Origin: Sitta carolinensis
Lineage: Eukaryota > Chordata > Aves > Passeriformes > Sittidae
DNA: 64,000 nt
Direction of reading: 5' to 3'
Assembly: GCA_032173965.1 (NCBI GenBank)
Contig: CM063292.1
Coordinates: 2,308,001-2,372,000, forward strand
The position numbers and the translations under genes are program-made. Shown one piece after another: positions 35,977 through 46,899 of the stretch. Under the pieces are notes generated by a model. The model made no database searches, was not told the origin of the DNA, and saw only the letters and a list, made by a program, of their open reading frames with translations. The stretch's first letter is position 1. Each line of letters begins with the position of its first letter.

Positions 35977-38090
35977 GATGTCTCCTGCCCCCCTCCCTGT
36001 CCTCACTGCTAAACCAGCCACATTTTCCTCTCCCCATCGCTCCCCCTGGCTCTGGGATCGGGCAGCAGGAGTTATCCCGGAGTGAAAACACTGCAAAGAC
36101 AAGGCACAAGGCCTCTCAGTTTTCCCTGGAGGCAGCGGTGCCAAGGTCAACCTGGTGTGGGGACAGGGCTGGGCTGTCCCTGCTGGCCCCGGGGGTGGGG
36201 GGAGCCGGCTCTGCTGCCTGCAGACAGAGTCCAGATGCTCCGGCTGCGGCGTCTCTGGAGGGGAGATGAATTCGCTCCTGCCGTCTTCTGTTTTCAGTCC
36301 AGAACATCTGCACAGTAACTGGGAAATCTGGGCTTTCTCCTGCTTCTCAGCCAGGTCCTGTCAGCCCTTTCCTCTTCCAAAAAGGGGTTTGGTGGTGGTT
36401 GTTGGTTTGTTTTTTTTTTTTTCCCTCCCCTTCCCGCTATTGCTTGTGCTGTGTAACCTGTTCCCTGCTGTGCATCCTGTCAGGGCTCTGCTTGGATTGT
36501 GCTCCATAAGGAGCATTTGGAGGGACCTCCCCATCTTGGCCACCGCCTGAGCTCAAGGCTGTGGATCCCCAGGAGCAGATTTTCCTGTGGGGTCGTTCCT
36601 TGTGGCACCGGGATCACCCAAGCTGCTGTATCACTTGTTCCAGTTTTTTATTCCCCTGGCTGATCCCGCCTGTTCTCATGCTGGTCCTGCATCCTGGAGC
36701 CTGGGTGCCGCATGCTGTGTGCTTGGGGCTGCACAACCCCTCCCAAAAGCTGGCACTGGGGAAGCATTTGAGGCTGCAGCAGGGTGGGGGCCACCCTGCT
36801 CCCTGCTCCCTGTTCTTTCCAGCAGTGAGTGGCTTGGCCAGGCTGGCCCTGGGCTGGCCAGGACAGCTCTTGGCTTGGCAACCTCCCACACGGGTGAGGT
36901 TTGTTCTGCAGCCGCTGGCCCGGGCCCCAGGCAGGGTTCTGGTGGGTCCTGGGCACCTCTTTTTCCTTGCTGCTGCTTCCACCATGCCATGGGGACCCTC
37001 AGGAAGCGTCACCCCAACAAGTGAAGCCCTGGAGGAGGAATAAATCCTGCTGTCGTGTCCTCCCTTTCCCATGCACAGTCCCTGCTCTCGCCCTGACCTT
37101 CCCCACTGGAGCTGTTGGGGTCTGGTGAGCCCAAATTAGGCTCCATCCTTTATCCATCCCTGCTCCTTCTCCATTCTCAACCATTTCCTCCTTCTTTGCT
37201 CATCTTTTAGTCCTTCTGCTGTGTTTTTCCCCACCCCTTGCTGCCCTAGTTCTGGCTGTGCTGGCCCCGTGCCCGGTGCCCTCTGCTTGGAGCGGAAGGA
37301 AGGGCTCCGGGGGAGGGTGGCAGAGTCAGGGTGCTGCCAGCAGGGGCTTGTCCTTGCCTCGGGCAAGGGACTGACCCTCAGAGGGGCTTTGGGGTCGTGG
37401 ATATCATGGGTGCTGTTCCCCCAGGAGGGCAGGATGCGAAGAGACTAGAGGAGGGAGATGCCACCTCTCTTTTCGCACTTTGGGACAAAACGCAAGCGGC
37501 GCTGCCCCCCCTTGGGTTCCCTGCTCCCGGAGGAGGGGGGAAACCCGCAGGATTTTGCGTGGGCTTGAGGGGCCAGCAGCTTGGGGAGGGGTGGCTGGGC
37601 AGGGTGGCTGTGAGCTTGGCACTCTTGGGCACCCAGAGGTGACGTGTGCCCGGTGTCCCCATCCTGGGGATGGCCACACAGCGCTGGCCTCACAGCCGCT
37701 CTTTCTGGCCAGCCCCTGGCCTCTGCCCCGCAGTCACCACCGCCGGGGCCAGCAGCTGCTGCCCTTTCCCTTCCCATTCCCTCAGACCCGTGGGATGGAT
37801 GGAGACAGGATGAGGAATCCCCCCAGCGTGGGCAGCAGCTCAATCCCTCCTGGGATCTTCCCTCCAGCCCCGTTTTCCTCCCGTTTAAACCCGGGGACGT
37901 GTCTCGGTTTGGTGGGCGGCTGTAAAAATAGCACTTGGTTTGAGTTAGGAGGGTGGCGGGGAAGGGCCGGGAGGGGGCCGGGGTGCAGGGGGAGGTCCGG
38001 TTTCTCCCTTTCCTGGAGGAATTAGGGAGGCCACATGCTGCCAGGAGTGTTTGGCTGGTAGAGGCAAGCGAGGCTCCGAGGAGGCGAGCA
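35977..38090. other. Intronic sequence; no gene seen
   Basis: Unique GC-moderate sequence with a T13 run near 36,410. No coding or RNA feature can be supported. Confidence 0.4.
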
Positions 38091-38094
38091 GGCG

Positions 38095-38205
38095 TCCGCA
38101 CAGATGGAAATTTGATCACCCACGGCTCAACAGATTGTTTGATTTATTTTAAAATCAAGCAGATGGCTGCAACAGGAGTTTGTTTAAGTTCAGCTCCGAG
38201 CTGGG
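38095..38205. promoter_or_regulatory. Candidate conserved noncoding element
   Basis: An AT-rich island with TTTGATCACC, TTGTTTGATTTATTTTAAAATC and GTTTGTTTAAG, giving TCF-like and forkhead-like cores in a GC-rich surround. It is unique sequence with no open frame. Confidence 0.35.
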
Positions 38206-40340
38206 CCAACGGCCAGGATACTCGGGGGTAGGCGTGCCAAAAAATGTTCAATGACTTTGGTCATCACCCACCTCTCCTCCTCCTCCTCCCCTTCCCTCGC
38301 TCCAGCGCACACACCCCGCTCCCCCTCTTATCGCATCCTCGCCTTCATCTCTTGGCTCCTGCATCTCGCTTTGTCTCTCCCGGCGGGCGCAGCCTTGCCC
38401 TCCACTTTTCCTCCCTTTCCATGCGCTCCAAAGGGTTTAACTCTTCCCCAGCCGTCCCCTCGCCCCGGTGCCCTTGTGCTGGAGGGGTGCAGTGGAGTTG
38501 TCCCCAGTGGGGAGAGGGAGAACTCCCATCCCTGGCCTCTCTCCTCGTGTCCATCTTCTCTGGCACCACTCTGGGGGGAATGGCGGCTGTGTGACCTGGC
38601 TGGATGCCCAGAGGGATACCCTGACCCCATACCCTGAGCCCCGTGGCTCTCCCTCCACGGTGGGGAGGGGGTGGATGGGTCCTGGCGTCCCCCTGAATTG
38701 GTGGCAGCTTGGATGGGTTGGGGTCCCAGCAGTGTGGGACCCCCATCCTGGGGTGTGAGGGGTGGGCTGGGCATGGAGCAGAGCCCCTGCTGCCGCCCGT
38801 GGTGGCTCTGGGTGTGTTCCTGGTCTCGCTGCCATATGGCCAGCAGGGAGGGAAGGGGCTGGAGGGAAGCAGCCTGGGATGTGCTAAACTGCTGTAAATG
38901 GGACGGGGCCTGCTGTGCTCAGGGCTTTAAATCACCCAGTGCCACCAGGCTGGCACTGCCCGGGGGTCTGACCACCCCGGGGTGGCACAGGGTCCCCAGC
39001 ACACGTGGCCATGTCCCCTCAGCCTGCCAAGGGGCATCTGGGATGCTGTCTGTGGCAGGGACAAGGAGCTCTCTGCATCGCCCGGGGCGAGGGGGTGGGA
39101 TGCTCCAGGACCACCGGGCATCCTCCGAGACCTTGGGCTATCCCTGCACCCCACACCAGGCTCAGTGCACCCTCTCCCCGCAGGTTTCCTGGCAGACAAT
39201 TGCCCATTCTCCCATTTCTGGGGGCAGGACAGCCTGGCTGTGCCCTGAGGCTGCTCCCAGCTCCCCTCTCCTCTCCCCACGGCGGGGCTGGGGGGCTCTG
39301 GGTCCTGCCAGGAGCGGCGCGTGGGGCTGGAAGGGGTTAAGGCAGGCAAAGGAAAACAAGAGTGCTGCAGGGCCTGGGTGGCTGACAAGCCAAACAACTG
39401 TTTTTGACTCACTGTTGCTGCCTTGCCAAGTGCAATTGCTTCCACATTCCCATCCCCTGGCTGGAGGGGCGCGGGGAGATGTTGGCTTTCTGCGGTCAGG
39501 AGGGGAAGGGGGATGCCGGGGGGAGCAGCAGCGGGAAGGGCTGGCTCGGCACGGCTTTTTCTCAGCTCTGCTCTCTGCAATTCCCCTCCCTGGCGAGGGG
39601 CAGGAGGGGGCAGGGGGGGGCGATGGTGCCAGGGTCACTCGGGCCAGCTTGTGGTGCAGCATCCCTTCTGCCAGGCTTGAAGGTGGAGAGGGAATGCAGG
39701 GGTAAAATGCACCCCCAGGGTGTCTGTGCTGCCTTTTCCTGCTGTTAGTCTGCAGGGAGGAAGCTGAGAAGTGGCTCCTTCCCTCTCAGGGGTGCTGGTG
39801 GGTGTCGGGGGCCAGCAGCCCCCGTTTCCACCAACCCCCCTCCATCCCCTCATCCTCAGCCCCACATCCTCAGTGTCCCTATTCCAGCCCTGCACAGGGT
39901 TGGGGAGTGATCCCATTGCAAGCCTGCTCAGAGATGTGGGGTCTCGTGTGGGGCTGGGCCCCCCACCTTGCCTGGGTGAGGGCAAATCTGTCTGCGGGGT
40001 TTGGGGGACGCACACAACCCCAATAAAATCCCCAGGCCTCCGGGTGCTGGTGCTGCTGTGTTGGAGACAGGAAGAAATAATTCCATGGAGAAGAGGCTGG
40101 GGAGTTACAGTGAAGATTTGAGCTACTCAGGGTCGCTGCTTTGTGGAGTTAATTATCTTCTGAGTCTGGGTTTTTTGGGTGTTTTTTGAGTTGGTGTTTT
40201 TTTAATTTTTTTTTCTCTTCTCCTTGGGATTATTTCTTGGCAAATGAGGCATCGTTCTAAAGCACTGAGCTCTGCTCCCTCGGAACTCCTGGCTGCTAAG
40301 TGCTATGGAGGAGATCCTGGTCTTAAAAAAAAAAACCAGC
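38206..40340. other. Intronic sequence; no gene seen
   Basis: The long + strand frame at 38,671-39,705 overlaps several minus-strand frames and shows no domain. Nothing else could be recognised. Confidence 0.4.
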
Positions 40341-40343
40341 ACA

Positions 40344-40345
<2 letters not shown>

Positions 40346-40389
<44 letters not shown>
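40346..40389. repeat. A44 homopolymer
   Basis: An uninterrupted run of 44 adenines, preceded by a shorter A11 run at 40,325-40,335. No retroposon body was recognised. Confidence 0.95.
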
Positions 40390-40392
<3 letters not shown>

Positions 40393-41449
40393 CCCTGCTG
40401 CTTTTGCAGTGTGAATATGGGGCCTGGGATAGCTCAGGAAGATTCTGTGTTCCTGGAGCTGTTTCACTGGGGAAACTGGAGCAGGAACCTCCTGTGGGCA
40501 CCGGCAGCACTGGGATGGGCAGGGGAGGATGTGGAGAGCCTTGGAGGGGTACCTGCTCCCTGCAGGGTTGTGAGCTGTTTGGGGTCCCCCACAAAGTCCA
40601 CCCTGGACTATGGGGGCCTGGAGGGAACCCCCAGCATCTGGGAAGCGGGGAGGGTGTGCTGTGAGCTGACCCTTGGGTGAGGAGGGGGCGTTTATGGGGC
40701 ATTTGTGCGGCAGCCGTTTCCCGCTTTGGGATGTTGTGGGGTTGGGACATCACTCCAGCATCATATACCCGTCACCCTCGGGCTCCTGGGCTCTGCTGCT
40801 GCCTGCCCTCACTTTGGAGAGGCCTTTCCACAGTCAGGGGAGCCTGTCAGTGCAGGGACAGCCGGGGCTGTGACGCACAGGAGCCGGCCTGGATGCTGTC
40901 GGACAAATGGGATGCACACCTGGAGCTGCTCCTGCGGGATCTGACTCCTCTGGCTCCTGCTGCCGGTCCCTGTTTAATCTCAGCCTCGTTTGCTGCATCC
41001 CAGGGGAAGGAGGCAGCGGCAGAGCAGGAGCTGGCAGCGCTGGAGGTCAGGATGGAAATCCCTTCCCCTGCTCATGCTGCAGGAGGGACCCCCAGAGCTC
41101 TGCCCAAAAAATATCCAAGGGATGTGGGAGAGCCGGCAGCTGAGAGGCTGCACCCCTGGGACAGACACCAGCCGTCACCCCATCTTCAGGAGAGCTGCAG
41201 TCCAACCCCTGCCCCTCTCCTGAGCACCCACCGCCCTGCAGGACCCCTCCACTCCGCCCTCACCCCCCCCCGGCCCCGGGGCGAACCCCCAAACCCCACG
41301 GAGCAAACCCGAGGGCCCTCCCACGAGTGGCAGGGGATGCTCGTGTCCCTGCTGTCGGACACCTTGTCAGCTCCTAATCCCGACATGAGAAGGCAATTAG
41401 GGGCCGGGATCCCCTCCCCGAGGCGGCAGATGGGGCGCAGTGGGGCTGG

Positions 41450-41565
41450 GGCTGGGGCCGCCTCTGCCTCCTAACGTGTTTGCAAATCCTCCCCAGCTGA
41501 GGGGATTAAAGCCGGCATCTGGCTCGCTTTAGAATATTAAAACAAAGGGAGTTGTAGGCGCCATG
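41450..41565. promoter_or_regulatory. Candidate conserved noncoding element
   Basis: Contains GGGGATTAAAGCC and TTAGAATATTAAAACAAAGG, an AT-rich block flanked by CpG-rich DNA at 41.25-42.15 kb. The regulatory role is inferred. Confidence 0.27.
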
Positions 41566-41847
41566 ATCGGGGGCAGGCGAGGGAGGGAGCGGGGCCGGGG
41601 GGGGTGTTGCTGCTGGGAAAGTCTGCAGGAATCCCCCCCCCACCTCTTCTCCTGCCTTTCCACGAGGTTTTCCCTAAGGAACAAACCCCGCGGTGGGGCG
41701 AGGACAGCAGGGCACGGGCGGCAGCAGCAGCACCGGGGGACCGGGGGGATGCTGGAGGCAAGGGTGCTTTTTTTTATTGGGGGGGGGGGGGTGGTGGTCA
41801 GGGAGGTTCCTCTGTGCTTTTTCCACCCCGTTGCGCCGTTCTGGAAG

Positions 41848-41940
41848 CGGCAAGAATTCAGGAAGCCGGCGTGCGGCGAGTGCCAAGTCAGGCTGTACCG
41901 CAGCCAAGCCCCTGCTTGTTTTCTCGTCTTGCTGGAGCCA
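41848..41940 (+). CDS. Candidate 93-bp internal exon (phase 0 to 0)
   Basis: A pyrimidine-containing acceptor ends in CTGGAAG at 41,847, and a strong donor CCA then GTAAGT begins at 41,941. The 31-codon frame is open and includes a C-x2-C (KPACGECQVRLYRSQ). It is phase 0 at both ends, compatible with the phase-0 donor at 27,826. The acceptor is only fair. The AT-rich sequence after the donor (CCTTATTAGC, GCCTTATTAACACAC) looks like a noncoding element, so this may be a chance match. Confidence 0.3.
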
Positions 41941-42245
41941 GTAAGTGACCTTATTAGCTTAGGGGGCAGCTGCCTTATTAACACACATCTGGCGGCGAGG
42001 GGGCCGCATAGGCCCGATATTGTCTCCCTGCCTGCTCCCAGCGTGGCTGGGGGGCTTCCCCCGTGGCTTCTCCCACCCCCTCCCGGGAGCAGGGCTGGCA
42101 TCCAGGCAGCCCCACCGCCCCCCACCCCCCTGGGAAGGGGTTTGTGCTTGCGGGGAGGGGGGCAGGATTAGGCAGATGGGGGTTAGGATTTGGTGGGGAT
42201 TAATAATTTAAGGTTATAATCTGTGTGAGGTTATAATCCGCAGGG
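41941..42245. promoter_or_regulatory. Candidate conserved noncoding element with small direct repeat
   Basis: AT-rich stretches CTTATTAACACACATC and GATTAATAATTTAAGG, then GAGGTTATAATCCGC, a near copy of AAGGTTATAATCTGT 20 bp before it. The block between them is GC-rich. Confidence 0.27.
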
Positions 42246-43004
42246 GATGGAGGGAGGGGCGCGGGGTGCCCCAGCAGCGTGGGGCCTTGTGCTGCTGCCA
42301 TTCCCATGGATGCTGCCCCCTCTCCCATCTTCTTTAAGGGGTCGGCGCTGCTTTTTGGGGGCGCAGCATCACCCTGCAGCATGGGATCGCTCCGAGGGGG
42401 CTGGACCACCCACGCAGCATCCTCCACATCCCTGCCAGCAGCCGGGGTGGGCACTGGGATTTCCTTCTGGAGCAGCGTCGGTGTCTCCTGCAGCAAGGAG
42501 AGCCTGCAGCATGCCGGCTCCGGGGCTTTGCCAGCACCTTTGGCTCTTGGGGAGGGTGGGCTCCCAGGAGGATGGCAGCTGGGAGGCTCCTGCTGTGCCA
42601 GCACAGGGAGCTGGGGGCTTTTTGCTGCTGTTGCCTCACCCCAGGCTCTGCTCTGCTGTGGCACCAGCCCCGTGCCAGTGTCCACCCTCTCCCAGAACCG
42701 CCCAGTTCCTCTCCCTGGGTGCGCTCAGAGCCAAACTGGGAGCCCCCCCCGAGCCACATCCCCCGGCCTGGCACATCCCCGGGGGCTCTGCGCCCTCTCC
42801 TCCACCGCACGGGGATGCCCTTTGTCCTTCTTGGCGTGTGGGGGAACTCGGCAGCTCTTGGCTTCTCCCTTCTGTTTTGGAAATTCAAAACATTTGCAGG
42901 GCGGCCCACTCGCGCCCTGCCGCCACGGAGAGAGGCACTTGGCTGACTCCTCTGCTTTCCTTGGCTGCTGCTCCCTCCCGCTCACGCTGGGGGCTCGGGG
43001 CTTT

Positions 43005-43650
43005 TCTCCACCTCCTCACCCCTCTTTTTTCTTTTTTTTCCACCTCCTCACCCCTTCTGTTTTCTTTTTTTCCACCTCTTCACCCCTCTTTTTTTCTTTT
43101 CCTCCTTTTATTCCCCCCTCTTTTTATTTTTCCCTTTATAGTCCCCCTTTTTTTTTTTTCTTTTTCCCCCTTTTTCTTTTGCCCCTTTTAACCCCTTCCC
43201 CCCCCTTTTTAGCCCCCCTTTTTTTCCTTTTTCCCCCTTTTCCCCACCCTTTTTATTTCCCTACCTTCCCCCCTTTTTGATTTTTCCCTTTTTATTCCCT
43301 TTTCTTTCCCCTTTTCCTTTCCCCCCTTTTTTTCCTCCCCCCTTTTTATTCCTCCTTTTTTTCCCTTCCCCCTTTTTTTTCCTTCCCCCTTTTCTTTCCC
43401 CTTTTTCTTTTCCTTCCCCCCTTTTTCCCCCTTTTCCCCACCCTTTTTATTTTTCCCTTTTCCCCCCTTTTTTCCGCCCTTTCCCCCCTTATTTTATTTT
43501 TCCTTTTTTTTTTCCATTTCCTTTCCTTTTCCCCCTTTTAACCCCTTCCCCTCTTTTTATTCCCTTTTTTTTTTTTCCTTTCCCCCCCCCGCCTTTTTTT
43601 CTTTCCTTTCCCCCCTTGCTTTTTCCTTTTATTTTTTTTTTATTCCCCTA
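43005..43650 (+). repeat. Polypyrimidine tract of about 0.65 kb
   Basis: The + strand is almost pure T/C in blocks of T4-T10 and C4-C9 with very few purines. Such tracts can form triplex (H-DNA) structures and often break assemblies. All open frames here are F/P/S/L-only artefacts. Confidence 0.97.
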
Positions 43651-43698
43651 TGCCGCAAGCTTATAAAAACACCCCCAGGCTGCAAGCAGGGCTGCTGA

Positions 43699-43746
43699 GG
43701 GGGCCAGGAATCAGAGCCCAGGGCCAGGAATCAGAGCCCAGGGCCA
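43699..43746. repeat. 20-bp direct repeat, two copies
   Basis: GGGCCAGGAATCAGAGCCCA occurs twice in direct succession and a third copy begins (GGGCCAG). Confidence 0.9.
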
Positions 43747-43839
43747 GCGTGGTGCAGGCAGCGCCGGTGCCCGCTGGCCCCTGGCACTGACCTTGCTCTC
43801 TGCTGGGAAGGGCGGCTGTGCCGGGTGGCCGCTGCTGCA

Positions 43840-43890
43840 CCAGCACTAATGAGCTCTGCCTGAGCAGAAGGATTAATTAGCTGCTGGGAG
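43840..43890. promoter_or_regulatory. Small homeobox-rich element
   Basis: CACTAATGAGC and AGGATTAATTAGCTGC provide several TAAT cores next to a TG repeat. Function is inferred. Confidence 0.22.
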
Positions 43891-43895
43891 GAGAG

Positions 43896-43915
43896 TTGTG
43901 TGTGTGTGTGTGTGT
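43896..43915. repeat. (TG)n microsatellite
   Basis: About ten TG units followed by a G run. Confidence 0.9.
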
Positions 43916-44604
43916 GGGGGGGGACATCCTCCCGGTGCCACCGGAGCCTGGCACGGCACAGCGCCCAGGGCTGCGGCGCTGGAGGGGTTTTTGGGATGCT
44001 CCAGGAGGAGATGTGGCTCTTCCCGGAGGCAAATGTCAGCAGCCAGGTGGGGAGGGGGAATCCCAGTGCCACGCTGGGCTGCTGATCAATCATGCAGGCT
44101 CTCTATATTCCAGTTTTTTCCTCCTCCTCCCCCCCCCCCAAAAAAAAAAGCCTTGTAGGTTTTTTTTTTTTTTATTGCTGTTTCTGTGCTGTTGTGGGAA
44201 TGGGGACCGAGGGTGTGAGGTGGATGTGTTAAATATGTTGAATATATGGGATCTAAAATGACACTGCAGGGGACAGAGTGGCAGCTGGCTGGGAGCTGTG
44301 TGCTGGGGGTCAGCCCTCACCCCAAAATCCCTGTGGCTCAGGAGCATTGTGTTGGGGACTGTCACCCTCCTGGAGGGTGGCCCCAAAGCTGGCTTGGGGT
44401 TTTTGGTGTCACATTTAGCTGGGTGGATTTTTATTTTTTTGGGGGGAGGAGGTGTGGCTGTGTGTGCCTCGTCCTCCCCCAGCCCCTCGGTGCCCCTCTC
44501 CTCTCTGGAGAAGCAGCCTCGGGGCAGAGGTGACACCAGGGGGCCCCGGGGGGACGAGCAGGGACATCGTGTGGAGGCCGGGAAGGTCGCGAGGACGCGG
44601 AGCT

Positions 44605-44730
44605 TGAACTTGAATTAGATGGTAATTGCGCCGTGCCTAATTACAGGGAAAGAGCAAATCACTCCGGTGCTTCATAAAGTGTCTGACACGGAATAACGAG
44701 GATAATTAGCAATCAGACGGGAAGCTGCTG
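44605..44730. promoter_or_regulatory. Candidate conserved noncoding element
   Basis: A compact unique block with GATGGTAATTGCGCC, GCCTAATTACAGGG, GGATAATTAGCAATCAGACG and CTTCATAAAGTGTC. It is among the best enhancer-like blocks in the window: dense TAAT cores, no repeats, sharp edges against GC-rich DNA. Conservation is untested. Confidence 0.4.
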
Positions 44731-44799
44731 CCTCCCCGGCCCCCCAAAGCCCTGGGGAGCCCCGCTCCTCCTCCTCCTCTCTACAGAGCTTCAGGCCCT

Positions 44800-45060
44800 G
44801 CCTGGGGGGGTTTGTCCCCCCTCAGTATGGGACATCTGCCCCCCCCCAGTATCGCCAGCATGACACATTTACCCCTCCCAGTGTCCCCAGCATGGCACAT
44901 CTTCCTCCTCAGTGTCCCCAGCATGGCACATCTGCCCCCCCAGTGTTCCCAGTACAGGACATCTGCCCCCCCAGTGTCCCCAGCATGGCACATCTGCACC
45001 CCCAGTGTCCCCAATATGGCACATCTGCCCCCCAGTATCCCCAGTATGGCACACTGGCCC
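44800..45060. repeat. Degenerate tandem repeat, about 36-40 bp unit
   Basis: Repeated phrases such as CCCCAGCATGGCACATCT and CTGCCCCCCCAGTGT recur six or more times. They give frames with repeated HGTSAPPV or CWGHWGG-like peptides. Confidence 0.85.
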
Positions 45061-45159
45061 AGCAGAGCCACCCGAGCTTGGCTGCCCAAGGGGGTCTGGT
45101 GGCTGTGCCCTTGTCCCTTCCCGTGTGTGTGTGTCCATCCAGGTGTCTGTGCCCAAGCT

Positions 45160-45915
45160 GATCCGTGTCCAGGTGTCCGTGCCCGCCCCCGTGTCCAGCT
45201 GTCCACCCCCGTGTCCAGGTGTCCATGCCCACCCCGTGTCCAGGTGTCCGTGTCCAGGTGTCCGTGCCCACCCCATGTCCAGGTGTCCACTCCCGTGTCC
45301 AGGTATCCATGTCCACTCCCGTGTCCAGGTGCCCACCCCCGTGTCCAGGTGTCCGTGCCCCCCCCGTGTCCAGGTGTCCACCCCCGTGTCCAGGTGTCCG
45401 TGCCCACCCCCGTGTCCAGGTGTCCACCCCCGTGTCCAGGTATCCATGCCCCCCCCGTGTCCAGGTGTCCACCCCCCGTGTCCAGGTGTCCGTGTCCAGG
45501 TGTCCGGGCACCCCCCGTGTCCAGGTGTCCATGCCCACCCCGTGTCCAGGTGTCCGTGTCCAGGTGTCCGTGCCCCCCCCGTGTCCAGGTGTCCGTGCCC
45601 CCCCCGTGTCCAGGTGTCCGTGTCCAGGTGTCCGTGCCCCCCCCGTGTCCAGGTGTCCGTGCCCCCCCCGTGTCCAGGTGTCCGTGTCCAGGTGTCCGTG
45701 CCCCCCCCGTGTCCAGGTGTCCGTGTCCAGGTGTCCGTGCCCCCCCCGTGTCCAGGTGTCCACCCCCGTGTCCAGGTGTCCGTGCCCCCCCCCCGTGTCC
45801 AGGTGTCCGGTCCGTCCGTGCCCCCCCCGTGTCCAGGTGTCCGTGTCCAGGTGTCCGTGCCCCCCCCGTGTCCAGGTGTCCGTGTCCAGGTGTCCGTGCC
45901 CCCCCCGTGTCCAGC
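45160..45915. repeat. GC-rich minisatellite, 14-bp and 25-bp units, about 0.75 kb
   Basis: A 14-bp core (GTGTCCAGGTGTCC) alternates with an extended form that adds GTG and 6-9 C. The array contains almost no stop triplets in any frame, which explains overlapping frames of 270-440 codons on both strands (VSRCPCPP or GHLDTGG repeats). The C-rich linkers become G-runs on the minus strand and could form G-quadruplexes. Confidence 0.97.
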
Positions 45916-46759
45916 TGTGCAGCCCGTGCCTGCAGCCAGCAATGCATTATTGCCGCCTGACGCTAGAGCGCACCAGAAGCATGTCGTGACATCCTGCCGG
46001 GGACACGGCTCCCAGCAGGGCCACCTGCCCGCGGCCACCCTGCCCTGACCCCGCGGCCACCGCGCTGGGGACCCCGGCTGGCCCTGGTGGCCGCAGGGGA
46101 CCTGAGTGGATGTCAGGGCTGGGGCTGATTGCACTCGGAGTGGGAAGGGTGGAGAGTTGTGACACCCCCAAAAAATCCCCCCTGCCATCCCAGCCTGGCT
46201 GCTGTCACCCCTGGGGACCGGGAGGAGGGTAGGGAGTGTCTGGCTCCCAATTAGCTGCGCCTTTTAATGATGCTGGAGTTGGTTTAGGGAATGTTGTCCC
46301 CCCTCAGGGAGGCTGGGTGGTGCTGAGGAGCTGATCCTAAACCTCCTGTCCTCCCATCCCGGCACCCAAAAGCTGAGGAATATCCTCCCCCTGGGCATGA
46401 AGGGACCTCCCAGCCCCAAAATGCCCCTGGCTGAGGGGGGCCAGGCAGCTTTGGTGACTCCAACTCCTGTTTTCCCTGGAGCCACCTCACTCCTGTCCCC
46501 TGCCACCTCCCAGTCCAACACCAACAAGGCCCATCCCTCTGTCCCCTTCCTGGCACCTTCTGGGAATCCCACAGCAGATCCCACCAGGAGTTTTTGGGCT
46601 GGGTTTGCAGAGAGGGCTGGGCACGCCGTGGGGATGATGTTCCTGGTGGCTTTGAACGCTGGGGCAGGGCGGAGGTCACGCTTCCCCCTCCTCCTCCTGT
46701 GTGCCTGTCTCCTTCCTGCCTCTCCTGCTGGCTTCTCCTTTTTTTGTTTCCCCCTCTTG

Positions 46760-46895
46760 GAGCAGCTGTTCTCTAATAAGCTGTTAATGATGATACAGTA
46801 AGTAGGAGCAGAGAGTCCTGCGGGAGCTGCCACGATTTGTGTAATTGGCCTCAGAGGAGACAGAAGTATCTAATATTTACATGCCGGTATTAGTC
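46760..46895. promoter_or_regulatory. Candidate conserved noncoding element or microexon
   Basis: A long pyrimidine tract ending CTTGGAGCAG is followed by about 33 bp and a perfect donor sequence GTAAGT near 46,799. Downstream AT-rich sequence (TGTGTAATTGGCC, TCTAATATTTACATGCC) looks like a noncoding element. The small open frame could be a microexon, but the enhancer reading is at least as likely. Confidence 0.3.
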
Positions 46896-46899
46896 CCCT

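Noticed and set aside
40677..41474. 265-codon + frame with a segment like GKEAAAEQELAALEVRMEIP
   Set aside because: The segment has a fair acceptor near 41,005 but the donor (GTCAGG) is poor, and the remaining frame is Pro-rich with no domain.
42247..43666. Long + frames ending in Phe/Pro/Ser strings
   Set aside because: They run into the polypyrimidine tract. The tail is a repeat translation and the rest lacks domain features.
44781..46188. Frames of 270-440 codons on both strands across the minisatellite
   Set aside because: They translate a stop-free tandem repeat in every frame (GHLDTGG and VSRCPCPP strings). No unique protein sequence or splice structure supports them.
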